Positions 26,539 to 39,583 are shown, counted from the stretch's first letter. The stretch: 64,000 nt of DNA from Lactifluus volemus (GCA_022376515.1 WTXI01000015.1:248001-312000), one strand, 5' to 3'. Program-made: numbers and translations. Notes: a model not told the origin generated them from the sequence alone.

Positions 26539-27337
26539 ATGGCTGAAATTCGCAGGAAACTTGTCATTGTCGGTGATGGTGCTTGCGGGAAGGTGCTGTT
26601 TGAGCCGAGGCTTATTGCTTCTTTTTTCAACTGACCCGTTCCACGTGCAGACCTGCCTCTTGATCGTCTTTTCAAAGGGAACATTCCCCGAGGTCACGGC
26701 TCTTTCGCCGTCTGAACTGCATTATCCTAATAGTCAAGTTTAGGTTTATATCCCCACCGTCTTTGAGAACTACGTTGCCGATGTTGAAGTTGACGGCAAG
26801 CACGTCGAATTGGCCCTGTGGGATACCGCTGGCCAAGAAGATTATGACCGTCTTCGCCCTCTGAGCTACCCTGATTCGCACGTCATCCTCATATGCTTTG
26901 CTGTCGACTCCCCAGACTCCCTTGACAACGTGCAGGAGAAGGTTCGCTCTTCGGTTCTGTCCCATAAGTCGTTCTCCCAACTTTTTTCTGCAGTGGATTT
27001 CCGAGGTGATGCACTTCTGTGCCGGCCTCCCTATCATTCTAGTCGGTTGCAAGAAAGATTTACGACGCGACCAAAAAACCATTGAGAACCTTCGGAAGAC
27101 CAGTCAGAGGCCTGTAACCCCAGAAGAGGTCCGTTTCTATCCTTTCGCCGAACTGTCTTGGAATTTACAAGTTCGTAGGGCATGGCTGTGGCGCAGAAGA
27201 TTGGTGCTAGGCAGTATCTTGAGTGTTCCGCCAAATCAGGTGAAGGTGTACGGGAGGTATTCCAGTATGCTACCCGCGCTGCTCTGCTTACTCGGTCCAA
27301 GAACGCTAAGAAGCACAGCGGTTGCATTGTACTTTGA
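26539..27337 (+). CDS. rho1: Rho1/RhoA family GTPase
   Basis: Rho1 is the membrane-anchored GTPase that activates beta-1,3-glucan synthase and protein kinase C for cell-wall growth. Exons join to give the P-loop [21 protein letters not shown], effector loop [48 protein letters not shown] with the Rho insert helix, and [20 protein letters not shown]. The protein ends in the CAAX box CIVL, predicting geranylgeranylation. Four introns are seen: 26596-26650 (in the P-loop region), about 26690-26743, about 26940-26993, and about 27129-27178. The ATG at 26539 sits in [14 protein letters not shown] as in all Rho proteins. All family motifs seem intact. Confidence 0.95.
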
Positions 27338-30071
27338 AGCTTGGGGTCCAAGGCATTTTGTTATGATCACCGTTATGTCTGCTGGTGACTTGTCAAGCTG
27401 TCACTCCATAGTCTTCTTCATACCCACCATCCGTTGTCTATAACAGCATCTGTAGTACGGTCGCGATATGTGTGCCAGGCAACCTCGCGCTCAGTCAGTC
27501 TGGTTTCCTAGAACTTTCCCAGTACCGTATGTCTTTTCCACTTCGGCCTGTTTAATATATGTCTCTGCAAGGCGTTATATGTGTGAACTGAGCTTTGGTC
27601 AAATTTCTGATAAGTCCTTTAAAACGCGTACCGGTTGCATATGATCGTCAATTTGAGAGTTTGAGATAGATTATGTTGGGATACCCGCTTCTTGTCCAGG
27701 ATAACAGATCTCTAGTTGGAAGAACATGATCGTAAATATGATAAGGGGGTCGCCACTACACCACATGTATAAACATTAAAATTTTCTGCGATATCTGAAA
27801 TAGATCAGAACGTTTGGCACAATGCACTGCGTATGGGACTCCATGCGGCAGCAGTGATATGTGTGGGTGGATTCTCTATCAGCGACGGCCCCTGTCACGG
27901 TTGCATTCGGTGGGTTATTACCAATGATCGAATCTAAACAAGGCAGGTGTGGTGTCCTAATTTGCGCGCTCGTCGCCACAGATCGTCAGGTCGAAATCTT
28001 ATGATACCGAGCTGCCGAGAGCTGCATGGCCGAGCGCGTGAGAGTCTACGAGACTACAGAGCACCAAAAGCGGTTAGTGGTGACAGTAAAGGCATGGCTT
28101 AACCGCCTTAAGCGAGATAAGGATCCTATCAGTACTCCAGCTCTTTAATAAAATTTTTGGTGACACGGAAGGATATGCTGATTTTGGAATTCGAAATCAT
28201 AATCACTGTTTGCGACCACTGACCCAACTCTGACACCTGAATGTGGCATGCTTCGTCCAAGTGACCTTTACAGTCGGAATATGTGTACAAGGGTCTGATC
28301 AAGTAGCTGTTAGAAGACAGGCCTAAAAACATCACAGAACTTGCGGCCTTTCTGTAGGGCATACCGCAGTCAACAAGCGGCAGGGAGCGTGGAGTCTATG
28401 ATAAGTAGGACGTGGCAGAAAGCAGCCAAGAGGACTTGGGGCGCTGAGCAACGACCTGTGGTGAGGTCAGAATGCAGGTTCATTCTGCTGCGCGTTCACG
28501 CACCCACGGACATAGTGAGGCGTTGATAACGGATTAAACGGAACTGACTATCAAATCCCGATGAACTCCGAAAATTTGTCCGATGCACGACGGCCAAGCT
28601 GCAGGAGCAAGATCAAACAGATAAATCCCGGCATTGCTGCGAACTTGCAGTGATGAATACTTCTGGGAATGGACTCGGCCGATATGAGTAAAACAATTTT
28701 GATGTTTGGTCGAACCATTTTCACGGCCCGGGGCTGCTTCGACTCTGATAAGCACCCATGAAGAGAAACGAGCCGCATATAAGCAGCTCGGGTATGATTC
28801 GCCCGAAGTGTCGACGATCTTGTCATCTACCACATGCAGTACATGATATGTTGGGTGACCGATATCGATGAACAATCATGGCGACACGAAACATGCGTTA
28901 GCAATGTACTTGTGGTTGTGGGAATGATAAGTCACCGTTTCTCAGTCAGTCATCCCGTGTGCTAGTCACAGTGTCCATGCCCGAACACAAGAGATATGAA
29001 GGTGAGAAGTAGCATGTGCATATTTACAGGTGGCAGCATCATACGGCCTCACTCAATTTCACAACGCATGTCAGATCCATCATTAATCCTTGTGCCTCCC
29101 AGTTCCACCCAGGAGATTGAGAGGATTTATCAGCTGGAGCTGCCTCCATGTTGGTGACGGGTGCAGTGTACCTCAGGCCATCTGTTTGGATGACAGAAGA
29201 CAGGTACAGATAATGGGAACTTGTGCCTCGAGCCTGAGTCTCGGTCTCGGCCTGATGTAGGGGAAACTACTAGACAAAAGAAATCAGACCGACAGAAATC
29301 TTTCTCAAAATCGGGATCTGCAACAGCCCGATTAACATGAATGGCTGGTTTTAGACAGTCACCTGCAAAGAATGTTCGGACCAGGCAGACAAAGAGAAAC
29401 TGCTCAGAAGGCTTTCAGGAGGGAAGGAATTTCTCGGCATCCTGGCTTGAGGCGAGCCAGAATTTCTTCTCAGATGAAATAACCTGAGTCACAAACTCGA
29501 TGACAGATCGGAAATAAATTCAGACTGGGACAATTTAGGTCACTGGCAAATCAACTTTCCAGCGTCAATGAAAATGCAGTAAAAAGGGGTCCTGGGACTC
29601 AAGAGTTACTACTGTCGTGTGATCCTGCGCCAGTGTCGTGGGCAGAGCGAAAGTCTTGGCTTGCCGTAAGTGAGGCGGCCGGGAGGCCCGATAAGCTAGA
29701 ACTTTCTCACCTGCATAGATCCACCGAGGAGAGGCCCTGACAGGATCGACTAAAGCAGGAAGGGAGGACCATGAAATCACCATGTGACATGGTGTGAGTT
29801 AGCTGGTTATAATTGACACATGTAACCGCTCCCGTTCGAATGATAGCGCTTATCAGGACCGAGGATTTGGCCCGGTCTCCATTCCTAGTACGTAACCTTA
29901 TGACGGAATCCCAACCAAGAAAGATCCCAGCCCGATGACGGATGAATGTAGTTGGGAGATAAAGCGTGGATTGTGATTGGTAGATACGGTCAGACCCCAA
30001 TTCCCATATGAACCCGTTCTTCGCCAGCGCTCTTAGAGTATCTCCCTCCTTCAGAATTTAACCCAAGCGCC
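27338..30071. other. Long intergenic stretch
   Basis: The 2.7 kb between Rho1 and the ammonium transporter has only short frames without domains. It probably includes the transporter's nitrogen-responsive promoter; I could not pick out a convincing cluster of GATA sites by eye. Confidence 0.45.
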
Positions 30072-31861
30072 ATGGTCAATTTCACTTACGATGCCTGTGA
30101 GATATACAGCTTCCTTTCCCGATTCCCGCCAGAATTGACCCCTCTCTCTCAGCTGGTGATATCAACTGGTATGACGCATCGACCGGCAAAACCGTGGTTT
30201 ACAACCTGGGTGATATTGCTTGGGTCATCTCTGCGACGGCTCTCGTCTGGATAATGATTCCAGGCGTTGGCTACTTCTATTCTGGTCTCCTGAGGCGCAA
30301 AAACGCCCTCTCGATGATCTGGCTCAGCATGGTGACTTTAGCAGTCGTCTCCTTCCAAGTAAGTCATCACTCTTTCATCTCGTGTACTTTAAACTTACAT
30401 CTGCCCTGAAGTGGTTCTTTTGGGGGTCAGTATGCTGATTCCGCAGCTACTCGTCTTTTTCTCAAGTTCGTTCTGTTTCCAGCTTTTCGCTCGCATTCAG
30501 TGATACTGCAAACTTGTATATTGGGGATCTTCGTCAGTCTACTCCCTTACTCCCGTCTCCACACGTATTAATCCCGTACAGGTTATTTCGGCCTCAAGGG
30601 CGTTCTTGCACAGCCCTCCATAGGGAGCGCGCGTATCCCGTCCCTGATGTTTTGCGTTTACCAGCTCATGTTCGCCGCCATCACACCCATGCTCGCCGTT
30701 GGCGCCCTTGCGGAACACGGCCGTCTTGGTCCTTCCATGGTTTTCGTTTTCATTTGGTCAACCATCGTTTATGACCCTATCGCTTGCTGGACCTGGAATA
30801 CGAACGGTTGGTCAAACAAGCACGGTGGTCTCGACTTCGCCGGTGGAACCCCAGTCCACATTTCTTCCGGTACTGCTGCCCTTGCCATCAGTATATTCCT
30901 TGGAAAGCGGCGTGGATATGGGACTCCTCGTCTAGCCTATAAACCGCACAACTCGTCATATGTCGTCCTCGGCACCGTATTTCTGTGGTTTGGGTGGTTT
31001 GGCTTCAACGGGGGATCGGCTTTGGGCGCAAACCTACGTGCCATCCAAGCTTGTATCGTCACCAACCTTGCGGCAAGTGTTGGAGGCCTGACATGGATGC
31101 TCTGGGATTACCGCCTCGAGCGCAAGTGGTCCGTTGTTGGTTTCTGCTCTGGGGCTGTCACCGGCCTCGTTGCAATCACCCCTGCATCTGGTTTCGTCGG
31201 TTCTCGTAGGTTTGTCATTTCGAAGCTATAAGCCCCTTATTGAAATACTGCATCCAGCTGCTGCCGTCTGCTTCGGTGTGGTGGGCGGAACAATTTGCAA
31301 TTTCGCGACCCAACTCAAGTTCTTCCTCCGCTACGATGACGCGTTGGATATTTTTGCGGTGCATACAATCGGCGGTATAGTCGGAAACGTACGTTTGAAT
31401 ATCTTCTTGCACACATCCTGAGCCATACCCACCACACCTAGATTCTCACGGGGATCTTCGCGCAAGCATCCATTGCAGGTGCCGATGGCATTACCACCAT
31501 CCCAGGGGGTTGGCTTGATGGACACTTCGTCCAGATAGGATGGCAGCTCGCCGACTCCTGCGCTGGCTTTGGCTATTCGTTGGTCATGACAACAATCATT
31601 CTCTGGGTCATGCACTTCATTCCGGGGCTATCCCTCCGCTGTAATGAAGAGGCTGAGATTGTTGGAATCGATGACTACGATATGGGTGAATTTGCGTATG
31701 ATTACGTTGGCCTTGAACAAGACCTCGGTGTCAAAGACGTGGAAGGAGGGTTAGAGCGGGAGAGGATTAATGCAACCAGCGGTGGTAGGGAGCCCCGTCA
31801 TGGTCATGCTACGGATGCAGATAGCAGCGCTGCTGTGAGCGAGGAGAAGAGGGGAGCTTAA
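30072..31861 (+). CDS. Ammonium transporter (AMT/MEP/Rh family)
   Basis: This plasma-membrane permease conducts ammonium for nitrogen uptake; some fungal members also sense ammonium. After a short first exon (MVNFTYDA) come INWYDASTGKTVVYNLGDIA, IPGVGYFYSGLLRRKNALSM, LMFAAITPMLAVGALAEHGR, then the first pore histidine in GGTPVHISSGTAAL. WFGWFGFNGGSALGANLRA, FCSGAVTGLVAITPASGFVG and the second pore histidine in FAVHTIGGIVGN follow, and the last membrane helices run to VMHFIPGLSLRCNEEAEIVG. The cytosolic tail (DDYDMGEFAYDYV, then hydrophilic) matches MEP tails. About 11 transmembrane segments are implied. Five or six introns include two tiny exons near 30440-30480. It is the last intact ordinary gene before the transposon cluster. 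Confidence 0.93.
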
Positions 31862-32566
31862 CTGGGTCCAGCTTCACTTAGACATGCCTTCTTTCGAAAA
31901 TATTTTGTCCTTCATTTGTGTCAGGTGGCGTTCAGTCACAGATAAAACTATTCGTTTCTATATTTTTATTCTCTCCGGTGTTGGTGTGCCACTGAAAATC
32001 AAACTGTGACATTTAAGAGGGGAGAAGAAAGTTGATTCTATTGAGACAAAGACTTGAATTGGCCTAATTATGTACTCGTGATAACTTGGAATCCAATAAA
32101 TCTATAAACAACAAAATATTCACAGCTTTGCTGGCATAACTTGTTTGACATTGTGAAAAAACAAAGAGTTGGAATCAAAAAAGAACAGTCATAGAATTTA
32201 GGCAATCAGTAATTCTTTATAAACAACATTATGGGTTGTGAATCAATTGTGTTGTTGTCATCATAGAACAAAACACAAGAGCATGAACAACATCTCACAC
32301 ATCAGTAAATGGTGCAATTATAGTGATCAACAACATCAGGAAAACCCATCTGGCCTTAAAGTATATTAAATGCTCCTTACAGCCCCTTGCATAACGTTAG
32401 GCAGGTCCAAAAAACTAGAAATGTTGACGTTGTTGCCACAGACCTTGCTTGGATGGGGGAGGCCCTGTGTTGCCCCAAAATCATATTATGTAATTTATCT
32501 TGTGAAAAATGGTCTAGGATTTAAAGGATATACAGTAATTCGAACACAAAGACTGTCAGGCGCAAC
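31862..32566. other. AT-rich spacer at the border of the transposon cluster
   Basis: No gene is seen. Composition turns AT-rich right after the transporter stop. It contains one arm of the foldback repeat at 32334-32379. Confidence 0.6.
32334..32379 (+). repeat. Single arm of the foldback MITE
   Basis: These 46 bp (starting CATCAGGAAAACCCATCTGG) match the arms of the foldback element at 45618-45793 with a few changes. No inverted partner is visible nearby, so it is a truncated copy. Confidence 0.85.
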
Positions 32567-33034
32567 TAGGGTGCAACACAGGTAGGGTAAACCCTGGGGT
32601 TTGGTGGGTAAGGGTCTCATGGGTATGGGTCAGGGTCTCGATTTTCAAACCCACACCCAACCCATACCAAACTTGTGGGTTTATGATTCAGTGACTCTCA
32701 CATATTCGCAGCTTAGTGTTCAATTGACTTATGTATATGAATATGCCTCAAGCAGAGCTCTGAGACAGTGGCACATTGCCAGTGTTATACATGTGTCGTA
32801 ACCTGTCCTAACAGGAGTCACACTACCCCCCCCCCCCCCTATACCACAACTCTGAGATGGGGCCAAGTTCCAAATTCCAATATATCAATAATAACAATCT
32901 CCCCCTTATTCACAGGTACTACATGAAAATCAAGCCTTTCTTGTCTGTCTGCCTCATGCATGCCTGGGGGGGCCCCAAGTGTGATGCTACCAGATGATGG
33001 GTTACAATGTGCAGGAGGCATAAGGTCTGCATGC

Positions 33035-33200
33035 TGAAGAACGAGCGGGTGGCAGAAGGTGGATGGATTGGGATAGTGCTAAGCGCAGTTGCGTGTGCAT
33101 TGAGTGTTGGGAGACGAGCAGTGAAGAATGAGTGGGTGGCAGAAGGTGGATATGAACTAAGATAGTGGTCATGTGTGCATTGAGTGTTGGGAGACAAGTG
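33035..33200 (+). repeat. Two-copy tandem repeat of about 85 bp inside hAT-1
   Basis: Two diverged units share GTGGCAGAAGGTGGAT and TGTGCATTGAGTGTTGGGAG in the same order and spacing. Confidence 0.75.
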
Positions 33201-34014
33201 GCGATGCTGAGGGTGGTGTATGTCACGTAGATGGCCATACTGTTGTAGTGGAGCATATACATGAATTTGAAGTTGTGTTGGTCAAACCAGCGGTCACAAA
33301 GGTGGCAGCAAGAGGGACGAGTCCAGCAGAGAACCACCAGAATAATTAGTCCAATATAATCCCTAACTCATGACAGGGAATGGGTTCTGAGCGAAGCTGT
33401 GCTAAAACAGAAAGGAGGAGTTCCAATCTGCTTCAGAAAATGTGTAGGATCAAAAAAAAAATTGCACCACCTCCCCCCCCACCCCTCCTTGCCAACTGAC
33501 CAACCCATCATGGCCCACGATGAAGTAGACACCACTCTCATCACAAGTGAGTGCCACAAATGAAAGCTAACATCATATATTACCAATGATAATAATATAT
33601 CCACAGATCAAGAAGAAACTATTAAACGATTGAAGGAGACTGTTAATCCCACCCCCACGGGCCAATCCAGTTAATATCTTGTGGCTGTTAATAAATTGAA
33701 AATTGACTCACTACTTGACAGAAACCAAAGTTCCCCTCCCCCTCCCAGCTAGAAGAGAGCCTGGTGTTCAGACCGCTCACTCTCAAATGGTGGTGTCTCT
33801 GGGCATCGAAAGAGTTGAAAATGAGGGGACTCACCCACCTCTAGATGTTATGTGTTGTGTCCCAGATGATGATGAAAACTGTCCTAACTCCCACAACGGC
33901 CATCAGCTAAAAACATCTTAGCAAAGCAAAAAATGAAAATGCACCACATCAAACGATTTTGAAAGTGATGCCCTGGAGACCACTGATGACAATGATCATC
34001 AGGCAAAGTCACGG

Positions 34015-36860
34015 TTGGTCTTGAAGAAGAAGAGACCTTGGATGCATGCCAACACACAAGCTGAGTCAGAGTCAGATTCTGATGTTGAAATTGTCGAGAA
34101 ACCAGAGGATGCTGCAGAAGAACTTGGTCAGTCAACCAAATTCAGAATGTTACAAAGTGTGGTGGGACTTAGCTTATATTCTGCAGAACAATTAGCAAAA
34201 GATTGGACCTCTCCAATCTATGCCTTCTTTCACCCACACCCAACAGTGGAGACAGTGAATGGCCAGCATTGCCACGAGTTCATATACGCAGCACAATACT
34301 GCAAAGGAAAAGGGGGACAAGCTTGTGTCGTCTGATGCTTTCTTGACACAAGTGATGCGAAGTTGACTGGTAACCTTCGGAAGCATGCAAGGATGTGCTG
34401 GGGCACAGAAATAGTTGAGCAGGCCAATGGTGCTAAAGACATTTCCAGTATCTGAACTGGCCTGGCTGTGGCTAAAACACTTAAGGATGGGTTAATCACT
34501 CCAAGCTTTCAGCCACAAAGGAAAGGGAAAATGATGTACATGTTATGCCAGTACACATACAAGGAAGTGTGGTACATGGGCCACCAAATATAGACATATG
34601 GAACACTCACCATCATCTGGCAGGGTCAAATACATCTGATGGCTAGCTGAGGATAAGAGGCCTATAAAAGTCATCAAAGACAAAGGCTTTCATCACCTGA
34701 TGAAAACCAGGCGCCCCCACATCCAAATTCTGTTAATGCAGATGGTTTCATGTAACATCCACACTGTCTACAGAAAAGTCAAGGATTGTGTCATAAGGAT
34801 GTTATGAGTGAGTTCCCTTTGGTTATAATTAACATGAAGTAGACTTACCAAATTGCCAGGAATATGATGGGCAGTTGAATTTTGCCACAGATGCCTGGAC
34901 ATTCCCAAACCACAAGTCTTTCATTGCCATGACAGTCCATCTTGAACAGAATGGCCAACCTATATGCTTGCTCTTGGATATCATAGAGTTGGCCAAGTCG
35001 CATTCAGGGAAGAATCTCACCAAGGTGTTTGTGAAGATTCTCAAAGATTTTGAGATCTTGGACAAAGTAATGATTAATAACCGCCTCTGCAACCAGAAAA
35101 CTTGTTGACTTACCTTATCTGAATAGGTCCTTGGCATCACTTGCAATAATGCCAGTGCCAATGACAAGATGATCACCACTCTTAGCAAGAAACTCTGTGG
35201 CTTCCCAGGGCCTGCAAACCGTGTCCAGTGCTTTGCTCATATAGTGAACCTAGTAGCAAAGATAATATTGCATCAGTTTGATGTATCAAATACGCGCACC
35301 AAGAGTGAGTCATGAGGATGAATGTAGTGACTCAGAGGACTCACTCACAGAAGACGATCTTGATGTTGAGGACTCGGGGCTCACAGATATTGAAGAAGAT
35401 GCCAGCAAAGAGGAAAATGAAATGTCAGAAACAGATGATATCAACAGCAACAAGTTGGAAAGGGATCTGGAAGAGTTGGAGGAGGCAATGAAGGAAGAGA
35501 TAGATGACATAGCCCCCAGGGACGTAACCCAGCCACTTCAACACATGTTGCATAAGGTAAGCACATGGGAAAGAACCATAGATGCAGGTTGCTCATTGTT
35601 TTTTTTTTTAATTCTTGATACTTCAAAGCTTCGAAGCTTTGCCCGTGCTGTTCCAATGTCAACCACTCTGCTCTTGCCAGAATGGAAGAGTGTCATCAAG
35701 AAGCTTGCTGCAGAGGCTGATGACCTGAAGAAGGCACTGCCTAACCATCTTGTGCCTTGCAATGTTAGGACATGCTGGAACTCTACATATGAGATGCTTA
35801 AGTTCACATACATGTATCAAGAACCCATCAATCAACTTATGGACAATTGCACTATGAAGCTTGGCCACTGCGTTATCTCAAAGTCCAAGTGGATGCTTGT
35901 CAAGCAGCTTTGGGATGCGCTTAAGGTGAGTATACTAATATTTTGGTCATTCAATCTTACTGACTGCCATATTTCAGATCTTTAAGACTATCACATTACT
36001 TTTTTTGACCAATACCCCGTGCCTTGCAGCCATCATCCCAGCCATAGATAAGATACACGAAGACCTCACCGCTGCATCACAGAAGGAATCCAATTATCCT
36101 GCACTTCGATCTGCACTAATGATTGGATCAAAGCTATTAAATAAATACTACTCACTGACAGACCACTCTGAGGTCTATCGCATTGCCTTGAGTACGTCAC
36201 TGCTTTCATTTAGCTTTGTGATCTGGTTCTGATTTAATATACACTGCCAGTCCTCCATCCCAAGTACAAGCTTAAATACTTCAAGAAAAAGGGATGGGAA
36301 CAAGCCTGAATTGATAGAGCGAAGGATATTGTCAGAGAGTGGTTCGATTCTTCATATGCCAACTACATCATTGACGGTGCCTCAAGTGCCACACATGCAT
36401 CAAGGAAGAAAAGGGTAAGTTTGAGTTTTTCATGCATGTTCCCATGCTCATTCAAGCTGTCATTGCTATCTAGGCATCGCAGTTGTCTGAGAGCAATGTC
36501 TCAGAGGCCGAAATTACAAGCACAGATTCTAGCTTGGGTGATAACGAGTCCATGGATGAGCTTGATCAGTACCTCTCAACTGAGCGGCTCAAGAATGTGA
36601 CAAACCCACTATGCTGGTGGTTCGACAATCGAGGCACCTATCCTTGTCTATGGCGCATGGCAAGGGATTATCTCACAATTCCAGGTAAGTGTCATTGTAT
36701 TAGTATCACCCCACAACTTGGCTAACATCATTGCAAAGCCTCGTCTGTTGCTGTCAAATGCGTGTTCAGTCAAGGTCGCCTGCTCTTACTATATACCTGT
36801 AACTGGCTTTCAGCACAGTCAACACGAGCTCTCCTTTGCATTGGTGAATGGGACTGATTA
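34015..36860 (+). pseudogene. hAT transposase with BED finger, degenerate
   Basis: The frames, in order, resemble a BED-hAT transposase. An N-terminal acidic stretch precedes a BED-like zone (HEFIYAAQYCKGKGGQACVV, then NLRKHARMCWG). The RNase H-like core gives LNFATDAWTFPNHKSFIAM, LGITCNNASANDKM and VQCFAHIVNLVAKIILHQF. Then come an Asp/Glu/Ser-rich insertion (35300-35520), CNVRTCWNSTYEMLKF, LHPKYKLKYFKKKGW and a C-terminal hAT dimerisation-like NPLCWWFDNRGTYPCLWRMA plus LLCIGEWD. Several in-frame stops and shifts (for example in the QANGAKDIS region near 34455 and KKKGWEQA near 36308) make it non-functional as read. Splice sites for several introns are still visible. Confidence 0.85.
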
Positions 36861-36989
36861 GGGTATGTAAAGATTATGGACTTGACAACACCAGCTTCCT
36901 TGTCAGTGATTAGGGTTGGAGGTTGATGGTCGCATAGTGATTGAGGTCACATAGTATGGTGAGTCCACTTAGCACTGCCATTGTCGTCA

Positions 36990-37275
36990 CCTTTGCTCAT
37001 CGTTCCTGCACTTTCTGCTCATTGCATTTATCACATCCTGCATTACGTTGCAATGTCCATCCCACGTGCTTCTCTGTTCCACTCTGTGCCTGCTCATCGC
37101 ACCACCCACATCCTGCATACATCGCAACATCATTCCTGTGCTTCTCTGTTCTGCTGCATGCCTCAACCCACTCATCACACCAATCGCATCATCACAAGTT
37201 CGCAACATTGTTCCTGCACTTCCCCGTCCTGCCACATGCCTCATTCTGTTTGTGACACCACCTGCATCCTACCAT
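36990..37275 (+). repeat. Degenerate tandem repeat, unit about 75 bp, inside hAT-1
   Basis: About four units each carry TGC(A/T)CTT(C/T)-rich sequence, then CATCGCA-like motifs and a CACATCCTGCAT or related block. All frames here stay partly open because of the repeats, which explains several overlapping short open frames. Confidence 0.7.
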
Positions 37276-37573
37276 AGTGGCTTTTGCTTCCTGATTCCCT
37301 TGTTATCTGGTGCAGATTGTGCAGTAGACAGTGGACACTAGAGTAGAGTATATTGTTTCCAAATAAAATTGTCTGGCCATTAGAACCTTTGAAAAGTAAG
37401 GCAAAGTATAACTACCCATACCCATTACCCACTGGGTATGGGTAAATGGGTCACCCGCAGCCAAAATGCAGGTAACCCACCACCCATGGCTGTGGGTGTG
37501 AGTTTGTGTGGGTTGGGGTCAGGGTACCTGTAAAAATACCCATGGGTTACCTATGTTGTACACTAGGCACAAC

Positions 37574-39300
37574 CATCTATGTATTATATTAAAGGAGGGC
37601 TGTCTTTTTACCAAAGCAGGCTGCAGCCACTGTTAGGTGGCTCTCATTGGTTGGTGTGGGGTTGTGTGCCTGACTGGTCACAATCCACAGACTCTGGCCA
37701 GGCTGTTGCCTGCTGGTGGCCCCTATCATCAGTGGGCTGCAGCTGCTGTTGGGTGGCTCTCATTGGTTGGCATGGGGACGTGCATCTGATCAGTTATGAT
37801 CTGCACTCTGTGGCCAGGTTGTCGCCCGCTGGTAGCCCCTATTATCATTTGCCACATATTTAACCCAGCGTGAGCTTGTTGTTTATGGTGACGTTGCATG
37901 CCACACACTCATTCACACTGCCACCCTCTGTGCTGCTCTCATGGGTCGGCCTGGGGCATAGCATCTGACATCACGGCTGTCTTTTTACCAAAGCAAGGTC
38001 TTCAGTTCAACTGGCACCTGACCGCAATTGCAGCATGTTCAACTCAGCATGAACTGCCTGCATTCATGAGGACGACCATTTGCTAAAGCATGCTGCAGCT
38101 GCTGTCTGACTTCTTTCTGTCCCCTCTCAAGATTTAGAATGACCAATCTTTGAGCCACCCAGGCAGGCAGTACCAGTCAACGTGGGTTGCAGGTGTGTTT
38201 GGTCAACAACAGGTGGCATGCTGAAGACAGTTCAGTCAGCTGATCTGAACGCCAGATTTTAATCTTTGATAATACAGTTTATCACATCGTTTTCTCTGCC
38301 TTACTTTTTGACAACTTACAATCTCAGTGTTTTCTCTCCCCCCCCTGTCTCCTTCTCATGTGTGCTATCTCAAAACGGCAGTTGGGGAAGCACTTTCTTG
38401 TGGATGACATCACTGATGGCAGACTTTGGACCCCTCAACTGCCTCATTTGGTTGTTCCTCACTTGGCCGTGCACCTGGTTCTTTCCACCTCCATCCCCTC
38501 CGTTGCCTGTTCCCTCATTGCAGGACAGTTTGCAGCCCCCATCGGCTGGCTCTCATTTGTTCATGCAAGGTTGTGCTCTTGACCTGTCAACATGATGTGG
38601 TCGGTGTGCAGTGCAGGAACCATTCAAGATCCGCAGACTCTGGGGTCATGGTGTGGCCCCAGACTCTGGCCAACATTGTGGCCAGGTGGCCTGTTCATTA
38701 AAGGAGCTGGCATGGGGTTGTGTCCTTGCCCTGTCAACACAATCACACTGATGAGGACAGTATTTTTCTACCTATCTGCAGCTGAATCCACTGGCTGAGT
38801 GGTGCATTAGGGGCTGTCTGCATATAAATGTGCACATGATTTCTATTTGGCTCCGACTCGCACATTGACTCCTATTTCTCAGTTTTCCTTCATTTTCTCT
38901 GACACTGTTTCTCAGTTTTCCTTCTTTTGCTTTCACTGTCTTACCAAAGCAGGCTGCAGCTGCTGTTGGGTGGCTCTCATTGGTTGGCATGGGGCACAGC
39001 ATCTGACTTCAGGGCAATCTTTTTACCAAAGCGGGCAGCAGCTGTGGTCAAGCCACTCTCATTGGACGGCATGGTGCACACATAGACTGGCCTGGTTCTG
39101 TGTGAGGATTCCAGACCAGTTTAGCCTTGATTGGCAAAATCAATGGTGTAAGTACATAGCATTTCAGTTCTCGCAAGCACGTCCTCTAATTTCACGCACA
39201 GTGTACAGTACTGTCGATTCTATCAACCGCTGCCATTCGCTAGTGCATTTGATCACAATGTTGGTTAACCTTTTTTTAAATTAACTTAGAGATGAAATAT
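37574..39300 (+). repeat. Interspersed short repeat zone
   Basis: A module of about 50 bp recurs: TTACCAAAGCAGGCTGCAGC, then a GTTGGGTGGCTCTCATTGG block, then TTGGCATGGGG. Good copies begin near 37605, 37733 and 38939; shorter or altered ones lie near 37980, 38530 and 39015. The spacers also share phrases (CACAGACTCTGGCCAGG). No protein is recognised. Confidence 0.75.
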
Positions 39301-39583
39301 GAAATGTTTCGTGCAGATGACCAGAATTGTCTTATTGTTTGCAATTCACGTGGCCAGAAAATTTGAAGTGTGTCAAAGCTGTGGGCACTTGCAGGAGTCA
39401 GTCAGTTTTAGTCACCATTTTGATCAATGCGTTAACCAAGCAAACTAAAATAGGCAACAATAATGAAAGAATGAATTCTCAGTGTGGTATAGCTTAATTG
39501 TAACACAGGTACAAGAATCGGATATGATCCAATCTCATGGTCATCTCTAATGTCTTATTATCAGCATTTGAAGGATTGAGAAA

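Larger units (their letters stand above)
32567..37565 (+). mobile_element. hAT DNA transposon, decayed full-length copy (hAT-1)
   Basis: The left end begins TAGGGTGCAACACAGGTA at 32567 and the right end, read on the other strand, begins TAGTGTACAACATAGGTA at 37565. Flanking 8-mers are GGCGCAAC (32559-32566) and GGCACAAC (37566-37573), a 7/8 match differing by one transition, as expected of an old 8-bp hAT target duplication. Both subterminal regions carry many GGGTATGGGT-like motifs (about 32600-32700 and 37410-37555). Inside are a broken hAT transposase and two tandem repeat patches. Length is 4,999 bp. Confidence 0.88.

Noticed and set aside
26154..26546. 130-residue frame running into the Rho1 start
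   Set aside because: Low-complexity, Pro/Ser/Thr-rich and overlaps the Rho1 ATG region; better read as promoter and 5' leader.
28020..28095. tRNA-like stretch (CATGGCCGAGCGCGTGAG)
   Set aside because: Resembles a tRNA-Ser A-box start, but no B box or acceptor pairing was found in the following 80 bases.
36941..37341. Overlapping open frames of about 100 residues in three frames at the right end of hAT-1
   Set aside because: They result from the 75-bp tandem repeat, not from a gene.
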